Origin: DASRAJ01 sp039920305
GTDB lineage: Bacteria; Bacteroidota; Bacteroidia; Chitinophagales; UBA10324
Assembly: GCA_039920305.1 (NCBI GenBank)
Contig: JBDSEA010000045.1
Coordinates: 1-22,298, forward strand
Direction of reading: 5' to 3'
Length of the DNA stretch: 22,298 bases
In this document: in pieces, positions 14,144-22,108 of the stretch
How the letters are laid out: the number at the start of each line of letters is the position of its first letter
Numbering within the stretch: the stretch's first letter is position 1
Translations under genes and position numbers: made by a program
The notes under the pieces: generated by a model
What the model saw: the letters and a program-made list of their open reading frames with translations, nothing else
Told to the model about the DNA's origin: nothing
The model's database searches: none

Positions 14144-16234
14144 ATGGAAAAATTTTTCCCCTTCAGCTTATGGTTATTGCTCATTATTTGTTCGCATGCA
14201 TCAGCACAATTCCAGTTTATTTCTCCCATGCCCGGGTCAAAAAACCTAAACCCCGTGCATAAAATTATTATTCGCGACGGACATCTCATCAGTCCGTATT
14301 CAATCAGTGTAAATCAATTTAAAATAATTGGCTCCAAAAGCGGTAATCACCCGTTTGCTTTGGTACTGGCAGATGATGGCAAAACGATTGTGCTGACTCC
14401 TGATACTCCGTTTGATTTTGGCGAAGTTGTCAGAGTAAATATTATAGAAGGATTGACAAGAGCAAATGGCAGTTCAGTAAGTGGTTATTCTTTCGGCTTC
14501 AGTATCCGCGAAGAATACACAGAAGAACAAACGGTGAGATTAAACGATGCAAAACCGTACTTCCGCAATACACTGCTGGCCGGTGATGATGCCGGATCAT
14601 CTGGGCTGGAAGATGTGCGCGATATCACCGGTATGTTTACAATCACCAATAATACCAATCCCTCGCCGGGTAATATTTTCTTTACATCTTTCAGCGGATA
14701 TTATAATCCCACAAACTATCGCGGGTATCACATGATCAGCAATACCGGCGATTCACTTTTTTCCAGGGAAACGGATACTATTTATAATAATTTCTGCCTG
14801 ACGGAAAAAGGATATTTCGCAGTGAATAATGGTGATTTCTTGAGGTGGGATGTTCTGGATTCCAATTTTAATGTAATTGATAAATATTATCCTGTAAACG
14901 GATACGAGGTAGATGATCATGAGTTTCTCCTGCTTCCGGATGGCCGTGCCTTCATGATCGCTAATGAATTTCAATTTGTGGATATGACGGTTTATAATCC
15001 GAACTATTCTGCTAATGCAATTGTGCGCGGCTCAGTGATCCAGGAGTTCGATGCAAGCCACAACCTGATTTTCGAGTGGCGCAGCTTTGATAATATTGAA
15101 ATCACTGAGGCTCTGCATGAAAACCTCAGCTTTGGAACCATTGATGCTGTACATATGAATGCACTTGAAGTGGATCATGACGGGAACCTGCTCACCTCAT
15201 CACGCCATCTTGACCAGGTAAATAAAATAGACCTGAATACAGGAGAATTTATATGGCGGCTTGGTGGAGTGATGAATCAGTTTACATGGATCAATGAGCC
15301 GGAGCCATTTACTTACCAGCACGATATCCGCCGCATTGCCAATGGCAACATAACCATCTTTGACAATGGGAATTATCATCCTGTAAAGCATACCGCTGTT
15401 AAAGAATATCAGCTCGATGAGGTGAATCTTACTGCCAGCCTCGTCTGGAGTTACCGCAGGCCCAATGGACCGGGATTTTATTATTATCATGCAATGGGAA
15501 ATGCTCAGCGATTATCCAGTGGGAATACTTTTATTGACTGGGGATGGCGGCCTAATAGTTCACCTGATCAACCAAGCATGACCGAAGTAACTTCTGCCGG
15601 TTCTATTGTATGGGAAATGAAAATGGAAGTTCCTGATAATATTGTTTCATACCGGGGTTATAAACACGTTTTCAATGCTTGCTCCCGGGTTACACTGAAT
15701 ACCATGAAAACAAAAGTGATCACAAGTAATTCTGTTAAGCTTGTATGGAATAATGCATGGAATGCAATACGATATAAGTTACAGTACAAAAAAACTTCGG
15801 GCGGGCCATGGATTACCATGCTTATTGATGCACCTGCAACCCAGGCAACAGTGCATGGATTGTCACCCGGTACTCAATTTAAATGGCGCATCCAGAGCTG
15901 GTGTGATTCAACCGGAACCAAAACGTCGGGATACACTTCACAGAGAACTTTCAAAACGAAACCGCTGAGGCAAACAGAAAGTAATTCAGAATCTGGCACT
16001 CTGCGTCTTTATCCCAATCCGGCCCGTGATGTGATCACGGTAAGTTGTGATGGAGGTATTTCTTTGGTGCAGGTGATGGATTTTTTGGGACAAGAGGTTT
16101 ATCGGGTACAATTAAAAGAGGAAAATTTAATTTATTCTGTTGAAGTGCCGCTCTCTCATCTTACTGCCGGGAATTATTTTGTTAAGGTAACAACCACTGA
16201 AAAGGAGATGGTAAAAAAGGTTATAGTTCAATAA
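14144..16234 (+). CDS. Secreted arylsulfotransferase-like protein with T9SS sorting domain (copy 1)
   Basis: A 696-residue exported protein. Domains in order: signal peptide (1-21, ending ASA); an SbsA-type Ig-like domain (about 22-121); an Arylsulfotran_2-like beta-propeller (about 155-510); a fibronectin type III domain (about 515-606); and a T9SS type A C-terminal domain (about 618-696, with LRLYPNPARD and GNYFVKV). Propeller landmarks include DAVHMNALE (H337), SSRHLDQV (R354/H355), YQHDIRRIANGN (H393) and IFDNGN, the positions expected for aryl-sulfate sulfotransferases, which move sulfuryl groups between phenols without PAPS. H449 (YYHAMGN) is an extra His absent from copy 2. Sulfotransferase activity is a family-based inference; many such proteins are untested. 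The protein should be secreted or surface-anchored. Confidence 0.88.
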   Translation: MEKFFPFSLWLLLIICSHASAQFQFISPMPGSKNLNPVHKIIIRDGHLISPYSISVNQFKIIGSKSGNHPFALVLADDGKTIVLTPDTPFDFGEVVRVNIIEGLTRANGSSVSGYSFGFSIREEYTEEQTVRLNDAKPYFRNTLLAGDDAGSSGLEDVRDITGMFTITNNTNPSPGNIFFTSFSGYYNPTNYRGYHMISNTGDSLFSRETDTIYNNFCLTEKGYFAVNNGDFLRWDVLDSNFNVIDKYYPVNGYEVDDHEFLLLPDGRAFMIANEFQFVDMTVYNPNYSANAIVRGSVIQEFDASHNLIFEWRSFDNIEITEALHENLSFGTIDAVHMNALEVDHDGNLLTSSRHLDQVNKIDLNTGEFIWRLGGVMNQFTWINEPEPFTYQHDIRRIANGNITIFDNGNYHPVKHTAVKEYQLDEVNLTASLVWSYRRPNGPGFYYYHAMGNAQRLSSGNTFIDWGWRPNSSPDQPSMTEVTSAGSIVWEMKMEVPDNIVSYRGYKHVFNACSRVTLNTMKTKVITSNSVKLVWNNAWNAIRYKLQYKKTSGGPWITMLIDAPATQATVHGLSPGTQFKWRIQSWCDSTGTKTSGYTSQRTFKTKPLRQTESNSESGTLRLYPNPARDVITVSCDGGISLVQVMDFLGQEVYRVQLKEENLIYSVEVPLSHLTAGNYFVKVTTTEKEMVKKVIVQ

Positions 16235-16359
16235 CAGTTGCACCTAAGAGAGTATAAATGCATCACTAACCCGATGCGCACTGAATATCCTTCACTTGCG
16301 AATTTCATTATTCTTAAATTCGAAGCGGCAAATGATAAACTGTTTTTAAATTTTTACCA

Positions 16360-17937
16360 ATGAATAAGCTTCTTATTATATTTCTCCTTCTTAGTGTTAA
16401 TTGTTTTATATCATCTGCCCAAATCAGTGACTGGAGTACTTCCGTAGCGGCCATCATTTACAACAATTGCTCAACTTGCCATCACGAAGGGGGAATTGCT
16501 CCCTTTCCATTAATGAGTTATGATGATGCGGTGAATAATGCATTCGCTATTCAGGCAGACATTAACAGTCACAAAATGCCACCATGGCCTGCTGATCCAA
16601 ATTATACACATTTTAAGGATGAAAGAGTATTAGCAGATGATGAGATTGCCGCAATTAATAATTGGGTTGATAATGGAATGCCTTCCGGCGATCTCGCACT
16701 TGCTCCATTGCCTCCTGAATTTAACGGTGAAGTACTTCTTCCACTTATTGATGATACTGTGTTTGTTCCTCATTACACTTTGCCGTCTGATCTTGATGAT
16801 TACCGCTCCTTTGTAATTCATTCCGGTTATAATGAAACAAAATACCTGAATCAGCTCCAGTTTCTTCCCGGCGATCCGTCTTCCGTTCACCATGCATTTA
16901 TTTACCAGGATACCTCCGGTATTTCATGGCAAACAGATGAGGATACCCCTGACCCCGGATTTTATTCATCCGATATGGGGGGATTCAGCGAGTACGCTGT
17001 TTTGTTTGCCGGATATATTCCCGGTACCGATCCGATTAAATTTCCTCCAGACTGGGGGATGAAGGTGCCTGCAAACGCTGATTATTGTCTGTCATTTCAC
17101 TATGGTCCCGGGAACAATGGAAACACTGACAGCTCGAAAATGTATGTAAAATATTGTGAGCTGCCTGATTCCCTGATTCGCAGTGTAAGAAATGAGCGGC
17201 TGTTGTGGTGGTATGGCTCTTCACTCTTGAATCCGCCTTTTAAGATACAGAAGAATACTGTAAAAACATTTTATGAGGAATCGCCAGAATTTTTAACTCC
17301 GCAATCCATCGTGGCCTTGCAACCCCACATGCACCTGATTGGGAAATCTTTTGAAGTGTTCCTTGTGAATTCCCCCGGTGATACCACGAACCTGCTTTAT
17401 ATTCCATCCTGGGACTGGAACTGGCAGTTAAATTATTTTGTCACCAAGCTCATTAAGATACCGGCGGGCGGAAGAGTTTATGGTACCGGTGTTTATGATA
17501 ACACTTCCAACAACCCAAACAATCCTAATGATCCTCCTGTTACGGTGTTTGCTGGTGAAGGAACAGAGGATGAAATGATGAGTGTCCGATTTTCGCTCAT
17601 GGATTACCAGGAAGGAGATGAAGATTATATATTGGATAGCTCTTTTTATGGATTTCCTACCCAAGCTGTTATTACGCCTTATGATCTGGGAATCAAAATT
17701 TTCCCCAATCCTTCACATGACCTTCTCCGTTTCTCCGCATGGCTGCCCGTTCATGAAGTAAAATGGACGCTAACGGACATCACAGGATTAATTGTTCTGG
17801 CAGGGCATGAAGAAGGTATCAGGAATGGTTCATACACAAAGGAACTTAATCTTGCCGCATTTCCATCTGGCATTTATTTCCTGACCATTCAATCCGGAAT
17901 TGAAAGAGCATTAAGAAAGGTAGTAATAGAAAATTAA
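16360..17937 (+). CDS. Secreted PHM-type copper monooxygenase with N-terminal cytochrome c-like domain and T9SS sorting domain
   Basis: A 525-residue exported protein. Signal peptide 1-20 (ISSAQ). A cytochrome c-like domain (about 28-110) has the haem motif CSTCH (37-41) and a possible axial Met73 in KMPPW. Residues about 130-430 resemble the copper type II ascorbate-dependent monooxygenases (peptidylglycine alpha-hydroxylating and dopamine beta-monooxygenase): VHHAFIY gives H177/H178, FHYGP gives H247, HMHLIG gives H323/H325 and DEMMSVRF gives M406. These match all six copper ligands of PHM (HH, H; HxH, M). A T9SS type A domain follows (about 443-525, IKIFPNPSHD to SGIYFLTI). By family it would hydroxylate a C-H bond using O2, with the haem domain perhaps feeding electrons. 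Substrate unknown. It lies between two arylsulfotransferase-like genes. Confidence 0.85.
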   Translation: MNKLLIIFLLLSVNCFISSAQISDWSTSVAAIIYNNCSTCHHEGGIAPFPLMSYDDAVNNAFAIQADINSHKMPPWPADPNYTHFKDERVLADDEIAAINNWVDNGMPSGDLALAPLPPEFNGEVLLPLIDDTVFVPHYTLPSDLDDYRSFVIHSGYNETKYLNQLQFLPGDPSSVHHAFIYQDTSGISWQTDEDTPDPGFYSSDMGGFSEYAVLFAGYIPGTDPIKFPPDWGMKVPANADYCLSFHYGPGNNGNTDSSKMYVKYCELPDSLIRSVRNERLLWWYGSSLLNPPFKIQKNTVKTFYEESPEFLTPQSIVALQPHMHLIGKSFEVFLVNSPGDTTNLLYIPSWDWNWQLNYFVTKLIKIPAGGRVYGTGVYDNTSNNPNNPNDPPVTVFAGEGTEDEMMSVRFSLMDYQEGDEDYILDSSFYGFPTQAVITPYDLGIKIFPNPSHDLLRFSAWLPVHEVKWTLTDITGLIVLAGHEEGIRNGSYTKELNLAAFPSGIYFLTIQSGIERALRKVVIEN

Positions 17938-18051
17938 TCAGGCCCTTTATAAGCCACTATTCTAAACGCCGGCGGCAAATAATGCATTCCGTAATACTCC
18001 GGAAACTGATTCTATAAACTTCAGTATATTTATTTGTTATTTAAAGAAAAC

Positions 18052-18061
18052 TTTCCGGAAA
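18052..18061. repeat. Palindrome TTTCCGGAAA before the second arylsulfotransferase-like gene
   Basis: A perfect 10-base palindrome ending 13 bases before the ATG at 18075. A weaker hairpin, TTCCG and CGGAA arms at 17987-17991 and 18000-18004, lies about 50 bases upstream and shares the same core. A regulatory or mRNA-structure role is possible, not shown. Confidence 0.35.
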
Positions 18062-18074
18062 CAAATCCTACAAA

Positions 18075-20156
18075 ATGAAAAAAATTTTAACCCTCTGCCT
18101 TCTTGTATCTCTTATCAGTTACAGCAATGCCCTTGCTCAATTTCAATTTGTGTCACCCCTTCCTGGGTCAGTAAATCTGCCGCCGCAGCATAATATCATA
18201 CTCCGGGAAGGTCACATGGTACAAAGAGCTTCGCTGAACAAAGATCTCTTTAGCATTCGCGGCACACGAAGCGGCCGGCATGACTTCAGACTTGTTTTGT
18301 GCGACGATGGAAAAACCATCAACCTTAATCCTGTCTCACCATTCGGCTTTAATGAAGTGGTTACTATTACCGTACAGAGCGGTCTTTCAACTGCTGAGGG
18401 GAAAGTGATCGATGGCTTTACATTCAGCTTCACAACCCATCGTGAGTGGACAGCAGACGAGCAGGAAAGAATGAGCCAGCTTAAGTCGGTTTTGCTTGCG
18501 GAAGAAATCAGGAAATGGGATCAGTCTTCCCACTCTGAAGATACCAGGGGCATTGACGGAATGTTTACGATCAATACCAATAATAACCCTTCCAATGGAG
18601 TTATCTTTTTCGATTCATGGAGCGGAAATTTTGTTCAAAATAAATTCACCGGATACAGCGCCATCAGGAATAATGGTGATTCAGTGTATTTCAGGAAGCT
18701 CAATTACGGACCTAATGATTTTCAGATGGGGAAGAATGGGCTATTTGAAACCTTCAGAAGTGATCTTGGAAGATACGATGTACTGGATTCGAACTTTATC
18801 GTGGTTGACAATTATTATGCGCTCAACGGCTACTACACCAATAACCATGAGCTGCAAATGGAAGCGAATGGAAATGCTTGGCTCATTGCCGACGAGTATC
18901 AAACTGTTGACATGACGGTTTACAAGCCCAACTATTCACCCAATGCTACCGTTCTGGGCAATGTAATTCAGAAGCTTGATCCCAGCCATAACCTGCTTTT
19001 CGAATGGCGCGGGTTCGATCATGTAACGTTCAATGAGGCTCAGTATGAGAATCTCGCCTACAGCTTTATTGATTATATGCATACCAATGCAATTGAGGTG
19101 GATAATGATGGCAACATTTTAATATCGAGCCGCCATCTTGATCAGATTGATAAGATCAATGTAAATACGGGTGATTTTATCTGGCGGCTTGGCGGTCTTC
19201 ACAATGAATTCACATTCCCCAACAATCCGGCGAGATTCAGTTACCAGCACGATATCCGCCGCCTTGCTAATGGCAATGTTACCCTGTACGATGATGGTAA
19301 TTTTCATTCGCCGGCAAAATCATTTGCCAAGGAATATCAGCTCGATGAAGTGAATAAAGTAGCTACTCTGGTATGGAGTTATTCGCTGCCCGACATCAAT
19401 GGAAGCCCGGCGTTTTATTTTGCCATGGGCAGCACTCAGCGGCTGAGTAACGGTAATACTTTGATTGGGTGGGGATGGCGCGGACAAAGCGGTGCGCCCA
19501 GCTTTACAGAAGTAACGCCGGGGGGAGCAAAGGCATGGGAGCTTACACTTGCTGATGGTGGAAAAAATATAATTTCATATCGTGTCCACAAATATTTATG
19601 GACTCCATGTGCGAGACCCACCTTTAGCAAGTTGAAGAATAAAAACATCACTTCCACCTCAGCAAAGCTGCAATGGTCAGCAGTGGCAAATGAAACCCAG
19701 CAGTATGAAGTGCAGTACAAGAAGGATGTTGATGCTGTTTGGATAGATAAGAAGGCATCGCCTTCAACTTTGTCACTTACTCTTACTGGATTAGCCTCAA
19801 CAACCAAGTACAACTGGCGTATTCAGTCCCGGTGCGACACTGTTTCAAATATTGTTTCCAATTATACCGCCGTAAAAAACTTCACCACGCATGCAATACG
19901 GGGAACAGCGCTCATTGATAATGCACTTGCAGGCGTTCAAATTTATCCCAACCCGGCTCATGATGTAATTACAATCAAGTGCACTGAAGATATTTCAAAG
20001 ATCAGGATGATGAATTTGCTTGGGCAGGAAGTAAAAAACCTTCATGTTAATGATCAGCAGGTACAGATGTTTGTCAGCGATCTTGCCTATGGAAATTATT
20101 TCGTTGAATTAACAAGCAATGAAAGTAAGCGAGTGATGAAGATTGTATTGGAGTAA
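18075..20156 (+). CDS. Secreted arylsulfotransferase-like protein with T9SS sorting domain (copy 2)
   Basis: A 693-residue paralogue of the gene at 14144, with the same domain order: signal peptide (1-21, ALA), Ig-like domain (22-120), Arylsulfotran_2-like propeller (about 155-510), fibronectin type III (about 514-606) and T9SS type A domain (about 616-693, VQIYPNPAHD and GNYFVEL). Shared landmarks: YMHTNAIE (H336), SSRHLDQI (R353/H354), YQHDIRRLANGN (H392). Differences: copy 1 YHAMGN reads FAMGS here, so that His is Phe449, and IFDNGN reads LYDDGN. By eye the propeller cores are about 60% identical, and some DNA stretches are identical for about 20 bases, so the two arose by duplication. The protein should act outside the cell; activity and substrate are inferred only. 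Confidence 0.88.
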   Translation: MKKILTLCLLVSLISYSNALAQFQFVSPLPGSVNLPPQHNIILREGHMVQRASLNKDLFSIRGTRSGRHDFRLVLCDDGKTINLNPVSPFGFNEVVTITVQSGLSTAEGKVIDGFTFSFTTHREWTADEQERMSQLKSVLLAEEIRKWDQSSHSEDTRGIDGMFTINTNNNPSNGVIFFDSWSGNFVQNKFTGYSAIRNNGDSVYFRKLNYGPNDFQMGKNGLFETFRSDLGRYDVLDSNFIVVDNYYALNGYYTNNHELQMEANGNAWLIADEYQTVDMTVYKPNYSPNATVLGNVIQKLDPSHNLLFEWRGFDHVTFNEAQYENLAYSFIDYMHTNAIEVDNDGNILISSRHLDQIDKINVNTGDFIWRLGGLHNEFTFPNNPARFSYQHDIRRLANGNVTLYDDGNFHSPAKSFAKEYQLDEVNKVATLVWSYSLPDINGSPAFYFAMGSTQRLSNGNTLIGWGWRGQSGAPSFTEVTPGGAKAWELTLADGGKNIISYRVHKYLWTPCARPTFSKLKNKNITSTSAKLQWSAVANETQQYEVQYKKDVDAVWIDKKASPSTLSLTLTGLASTTKYNWRIQSRCDTVSNIVSNYTAVKNFTTHAIRGTALIDNALAGVQIYPNPAHDVITIKCTEDISKIRMMNLLGQEVKNLHVNDQQVQMFVSDLAYGNYFVELTSNESKRVMKIVLE

Positions 20157-20263
20157 TTTATTCAGCTTATCTCTCTTCAATGGCATAAAATTTTTAAGCA
20201 GGGTTTGCATGAGCTTAATACAGGTCAGAGGAGTTGTTTTTTTGGTTTACAAATGATCATCAG

Positions 20264-21034
20264 TTACAATTCTGCTATTGTCATTATCTCCAAACTGCTC
20301 AGCGCACGGTTATAGATCAGAATATCATCTATCGCGCCGTCGAAAAAGTAATATTTCCCGTAGCCGCCGCCTACTCCGATTTGCAATGGAGCATCAGTAT
20401 CAGAGAAAGAGTTGCCGCTTTTGATTGAATCTATTCCGGGCAGTAAGTACCCATTCCTATAAGCTCGAAGCATGAATCCATCTGCGGAAATGGCAATATG
20501 TATCCATTCATTTGTTTCTACCGTCAGCGAGGCATTCAGGGGGTCGGTACCGTAAACCGTAGTGCTGCCGCTGGCAATCCAGTTATCGAAATTAAAAACA
20601 GCATAAGCCATGTGATTATCCAGGCTGTATTCAAAAGGACCGGTCGCATTTCTCTTACTTAGGATGGTTATCGGTTGAGAGGTATCGGAAACAAATACCC
20701 AGCAGCAAAGAGTAAAAATGTTTTGGGGAAATGAAAATGATGAGGCATCACCAAAATCAAGGTAAGCAGAATCATCCCGGTTGAAATACATCGCCTGATT
20801 TGCAATGCCATGATGGTCAGGGTAGGGATGGACTGCATGAATGCTGCCTGTAAGGTTATTAACGATCTCAACAGCATCGCCATCTAATGGAATGTTCACA
20901 ACGAGCCCTTCCTGCGGGATTGAAATTTTTTCAGTCTTATGGCAGGAATAGACCAATAAAAAACCAAGAATGATAAAGTAGTTTTTCAAAGGGTTTTTGC
21001 GGAAATTGAGAATTAAAATCCGACCGTTTTGCAT
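20264..21034 (-). CDS. LamG-domain lipoprotein
   Basis: A 256-residue lipoprotein. A basic start and hydrophobic stretch end in VYSC with the lipidated Cys at 31. The rest (about 42-256) is a single concanavalin A/LamG-type jelly roll: YLDFGD (91-96), FTLCCWVFV (107-115), NEWIHIAIS (175-183), YRNGYLL (192-198) and the hallmark GAIDDILIYNRALSSLEI (233-250). Such domains usually bind or fold around carbohydrates or proteins; no catalytic domain is attached, so a binding role at the cell surface is a reasonable inference. The only Met before the lipobox is the chosen start. It converges with the second arylsulfotransferase-like gene and is 42 bases downstream of the MORN-repeat gene on the same strand, so those two may be co-transcribed. 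Confidence 0.85.
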   Translation of the reverse strand: MQNGRILILNFRKNPLKNYFIILGFLLVYSCHKTEKISIPQEGLVVNIPLDGDAVEIVNNLTGSIHAVHPYPDHHGIANQAMYFNRDDSAYLDFGDASSFSFPQNIFTLCCWVFVSDTSQPITILSKRNATGPFEYSLDNHMAYAVFNFDNWIASGSTTVYGTDPLNASLTVETNEWIHIAISADGFMLRAYRNGYLLPGIDSIKSGNSFSDTDAPLQIGVGGGYGKYYFFDGAIDDILIYNRALSSLEIMTIAEL

Positions 21035-21076
21035 ACTGGCTTAAGGGAGATTGATTTACCTTTGAATGGAGAAGTG

Positions 21077-21787
21077 TTATTGCATCAGTTTTCCTTCCTC
21101 ATCATAATGCATCACAGTGCCTGTTGATTGACCATCCGAATAATTCGTTTCTGTCATCAGGTTGCCATTTTCATAAAAGGTTTTCCAGTTGCCCGACTCC
21201 TTCCCATTCTCAAAGCTTCCTACATCCTTAATCTTCCCGCTCTTATAGTAGGATTTGTATGCGCCGTTTTCATTATTATCCTCGAAATAAACTTCCTCTT
21301 TTAGCTCGCCACTTTCATAATAATATTTCCACAGCGCGTCCATGGCATTAAGTGTGTATTGACCTTCTTCTTTTTTATTGCCATTTTCATAAAAAGAAAA
21401 ATAGGGTCCGTTGAATTCGTTGTTCCTGTAATGCTCAATGATCATAATTTTTCCGCTGTCATTAAATACTTTTCGTTCGCCATTCATCACCCCGTTTGAG
21501 AATATTACTAATTCAACCAGTCTGCCTGAGGTATTATATTTCATCAATGTGTCAGTTATTTTGTTATCCCTGTACTTTCTGCGCTCAATCAGCTTTCCAT
21601 CCTCACCAAACAACTGGTATGGACCATCTTTTACTCCGGGACTATCAGCTTTTACGGTATAAATTTCATGAATCATTTTACCGGAATTATCATAGTAAGT
21701 GATCACCTTCTTATTTTCTTTTTTACAGGAAGAATGGAAGAGAATAAAAGTGCAGAACAGTATGCACAAACCGGGGATTCTTTTCAT
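21077..21787 (-). CDS. MORN-repeat lipoprotein (YwqK-like)
   Basis: A 236-residue lipoprotein. Signal sequence MKRIPGLCILFCTFILFHSSC places the lipidated Cys at 21. From residue 53 to 220 there are seven consecutive 24-residue units with the pattern G-x-W/Y-x-x-[FY]-[FY]-x-x-G-x-x-x-x-E-x-x-[FY], then a partial eighth unit to the C-terminus (MORN_2 type). Databases often name this family the YwqK antitoxin, but no toxin partner is present and it is exported, so that name is misleading here. The frame extends upstream to 21829; I chose the Met at 21787 (21793 is equally possible) because it begins a clean lipoprotein signal and a TAnnTTTG element sits just upstream. Function is unknown; such repeats are often structural or membrane-associated. 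Confidence 0.85.
   Translation of the reverse strand: MKRIPGLCILFCTFILFHSSCKKENKKVITYYDNSGKMIHEIYTVKADSPGVKDGPYQLFGEDGKLIERRKYRDNKITDTLMKYNTSGRLVELVIFSNGVMNGERKVFNDSGKIMIIEHYRNNEFNGPYFSFYENGNKKEEGQYTLNAMDALWKYYYESGELKEEVYFEDNNENGAYKSYYKSGKIKDVGSFENGKESGNWKTFYENGNLMTETNYSDGQSTGTVMHYDEEGKLMQ
21080..21631 (-). repeat. Seven 24-residue MORN units plus a partial eighth
   Basis: Each 72-base unit codes for 24 residues, with no insertion or deletion across seven units (21128-21631), followed by 16 residues of an eighth (21080-21127). The Gly at unit position 12 is present in every unit; position 3 is usually Gly. DNA units are diverged, so it is an old protein-level repeat, not a recent tandem array. 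Confidence 0.85.
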
Positions 21788-21803
21788 GGCCATAGATTTT
21801 AAA

Positions 21804-21811
21804 CAAAAGTA
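21804..21811 (-). promoter_or_regulatory. Bacteroidota -7 element (TACTTTTG) before the MORN-repeat gene
   Basis: On the minus strand TACTTTTG matches TAnnTTTG, 10 bases upstream of the Met at 21793 and 16 upstream of the Met at 21787. Its position inside the longer reading frame argues that the Met at 21829 is not used. Confidence 0.45.
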
Positions 21812-21965
21812 GCGATAGTATGGAGTCATTAGCCCATAGTCAAATCTGGAGTCGGGAGTCAGTAGTTTTTTTGTCCTGAGACCTTAGTACACTGTCCGTA
21901 ATTCTAATCCCCGGTATTGGTCTTCGGTTTACCGCTTCTGGTTCGGAATCATGCCTTGTTAATTA

Positions 21966-22007
21966 GCATGAGGTGAGATGCTGGTTTAAGTATCTCATTA
22001 TGCATGT
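21966..22007. repeat. Imperfect 42-base hairpin between divergent genes
   Basis: An inner stem TGAGAT/ATCTCA (21974-21979 and 21992-21997) with a 12-base loop is flanked by an outer stem GCATG/CATGT (21966-21970 and 22003-22007, one G-U). It lies in the 300-base divergent region between the MORN-repeat gene and bamD. A T-rich run follows only after about 12 bases, so it is not a standard terminator; role unknown. Confidence 0.3.
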
Positions 22008-22093
22008 ACTGATTGAAATATTTTTTCCTCCTTTGATTTAAATCTATGCCTGTTACACTTTACCTATTGTCTATTCGTTCCTTTCATTTAATT

Positions 22094-22101
22094 TATCTTT
22101 G
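22094..22101 (+). promoter_or_regulatory. Bacteroidota -7 element (TATCTTTG) before bamD
   Basis: TATCTTTG matches TAnnTTTG and ends only 7 bases before the ATG at 22109. If used, the transcript would start at or very near the start codon. A TTG at 22067-22069 could be the -33 element, at a rather long spacing of 24 bases. Confidence 0.45.
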
Positions 22102-22108
22102 CCGCTCA

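Noticed and set aside
21077..21829. Toxin-antitoxin system antitoxin YwqK
   Set aside because: The sequence shows an exported MORN-repeat lipoprotein with no toxin gene beside it, so the name was not used as a function.
21840..21866. GGAGTCGGGAGTCAGTAG, a GAGTC-type short repeat in the divergent region
   Set aside because: Only two to three imperfect 7-base units; too short to call a repeat element or array.
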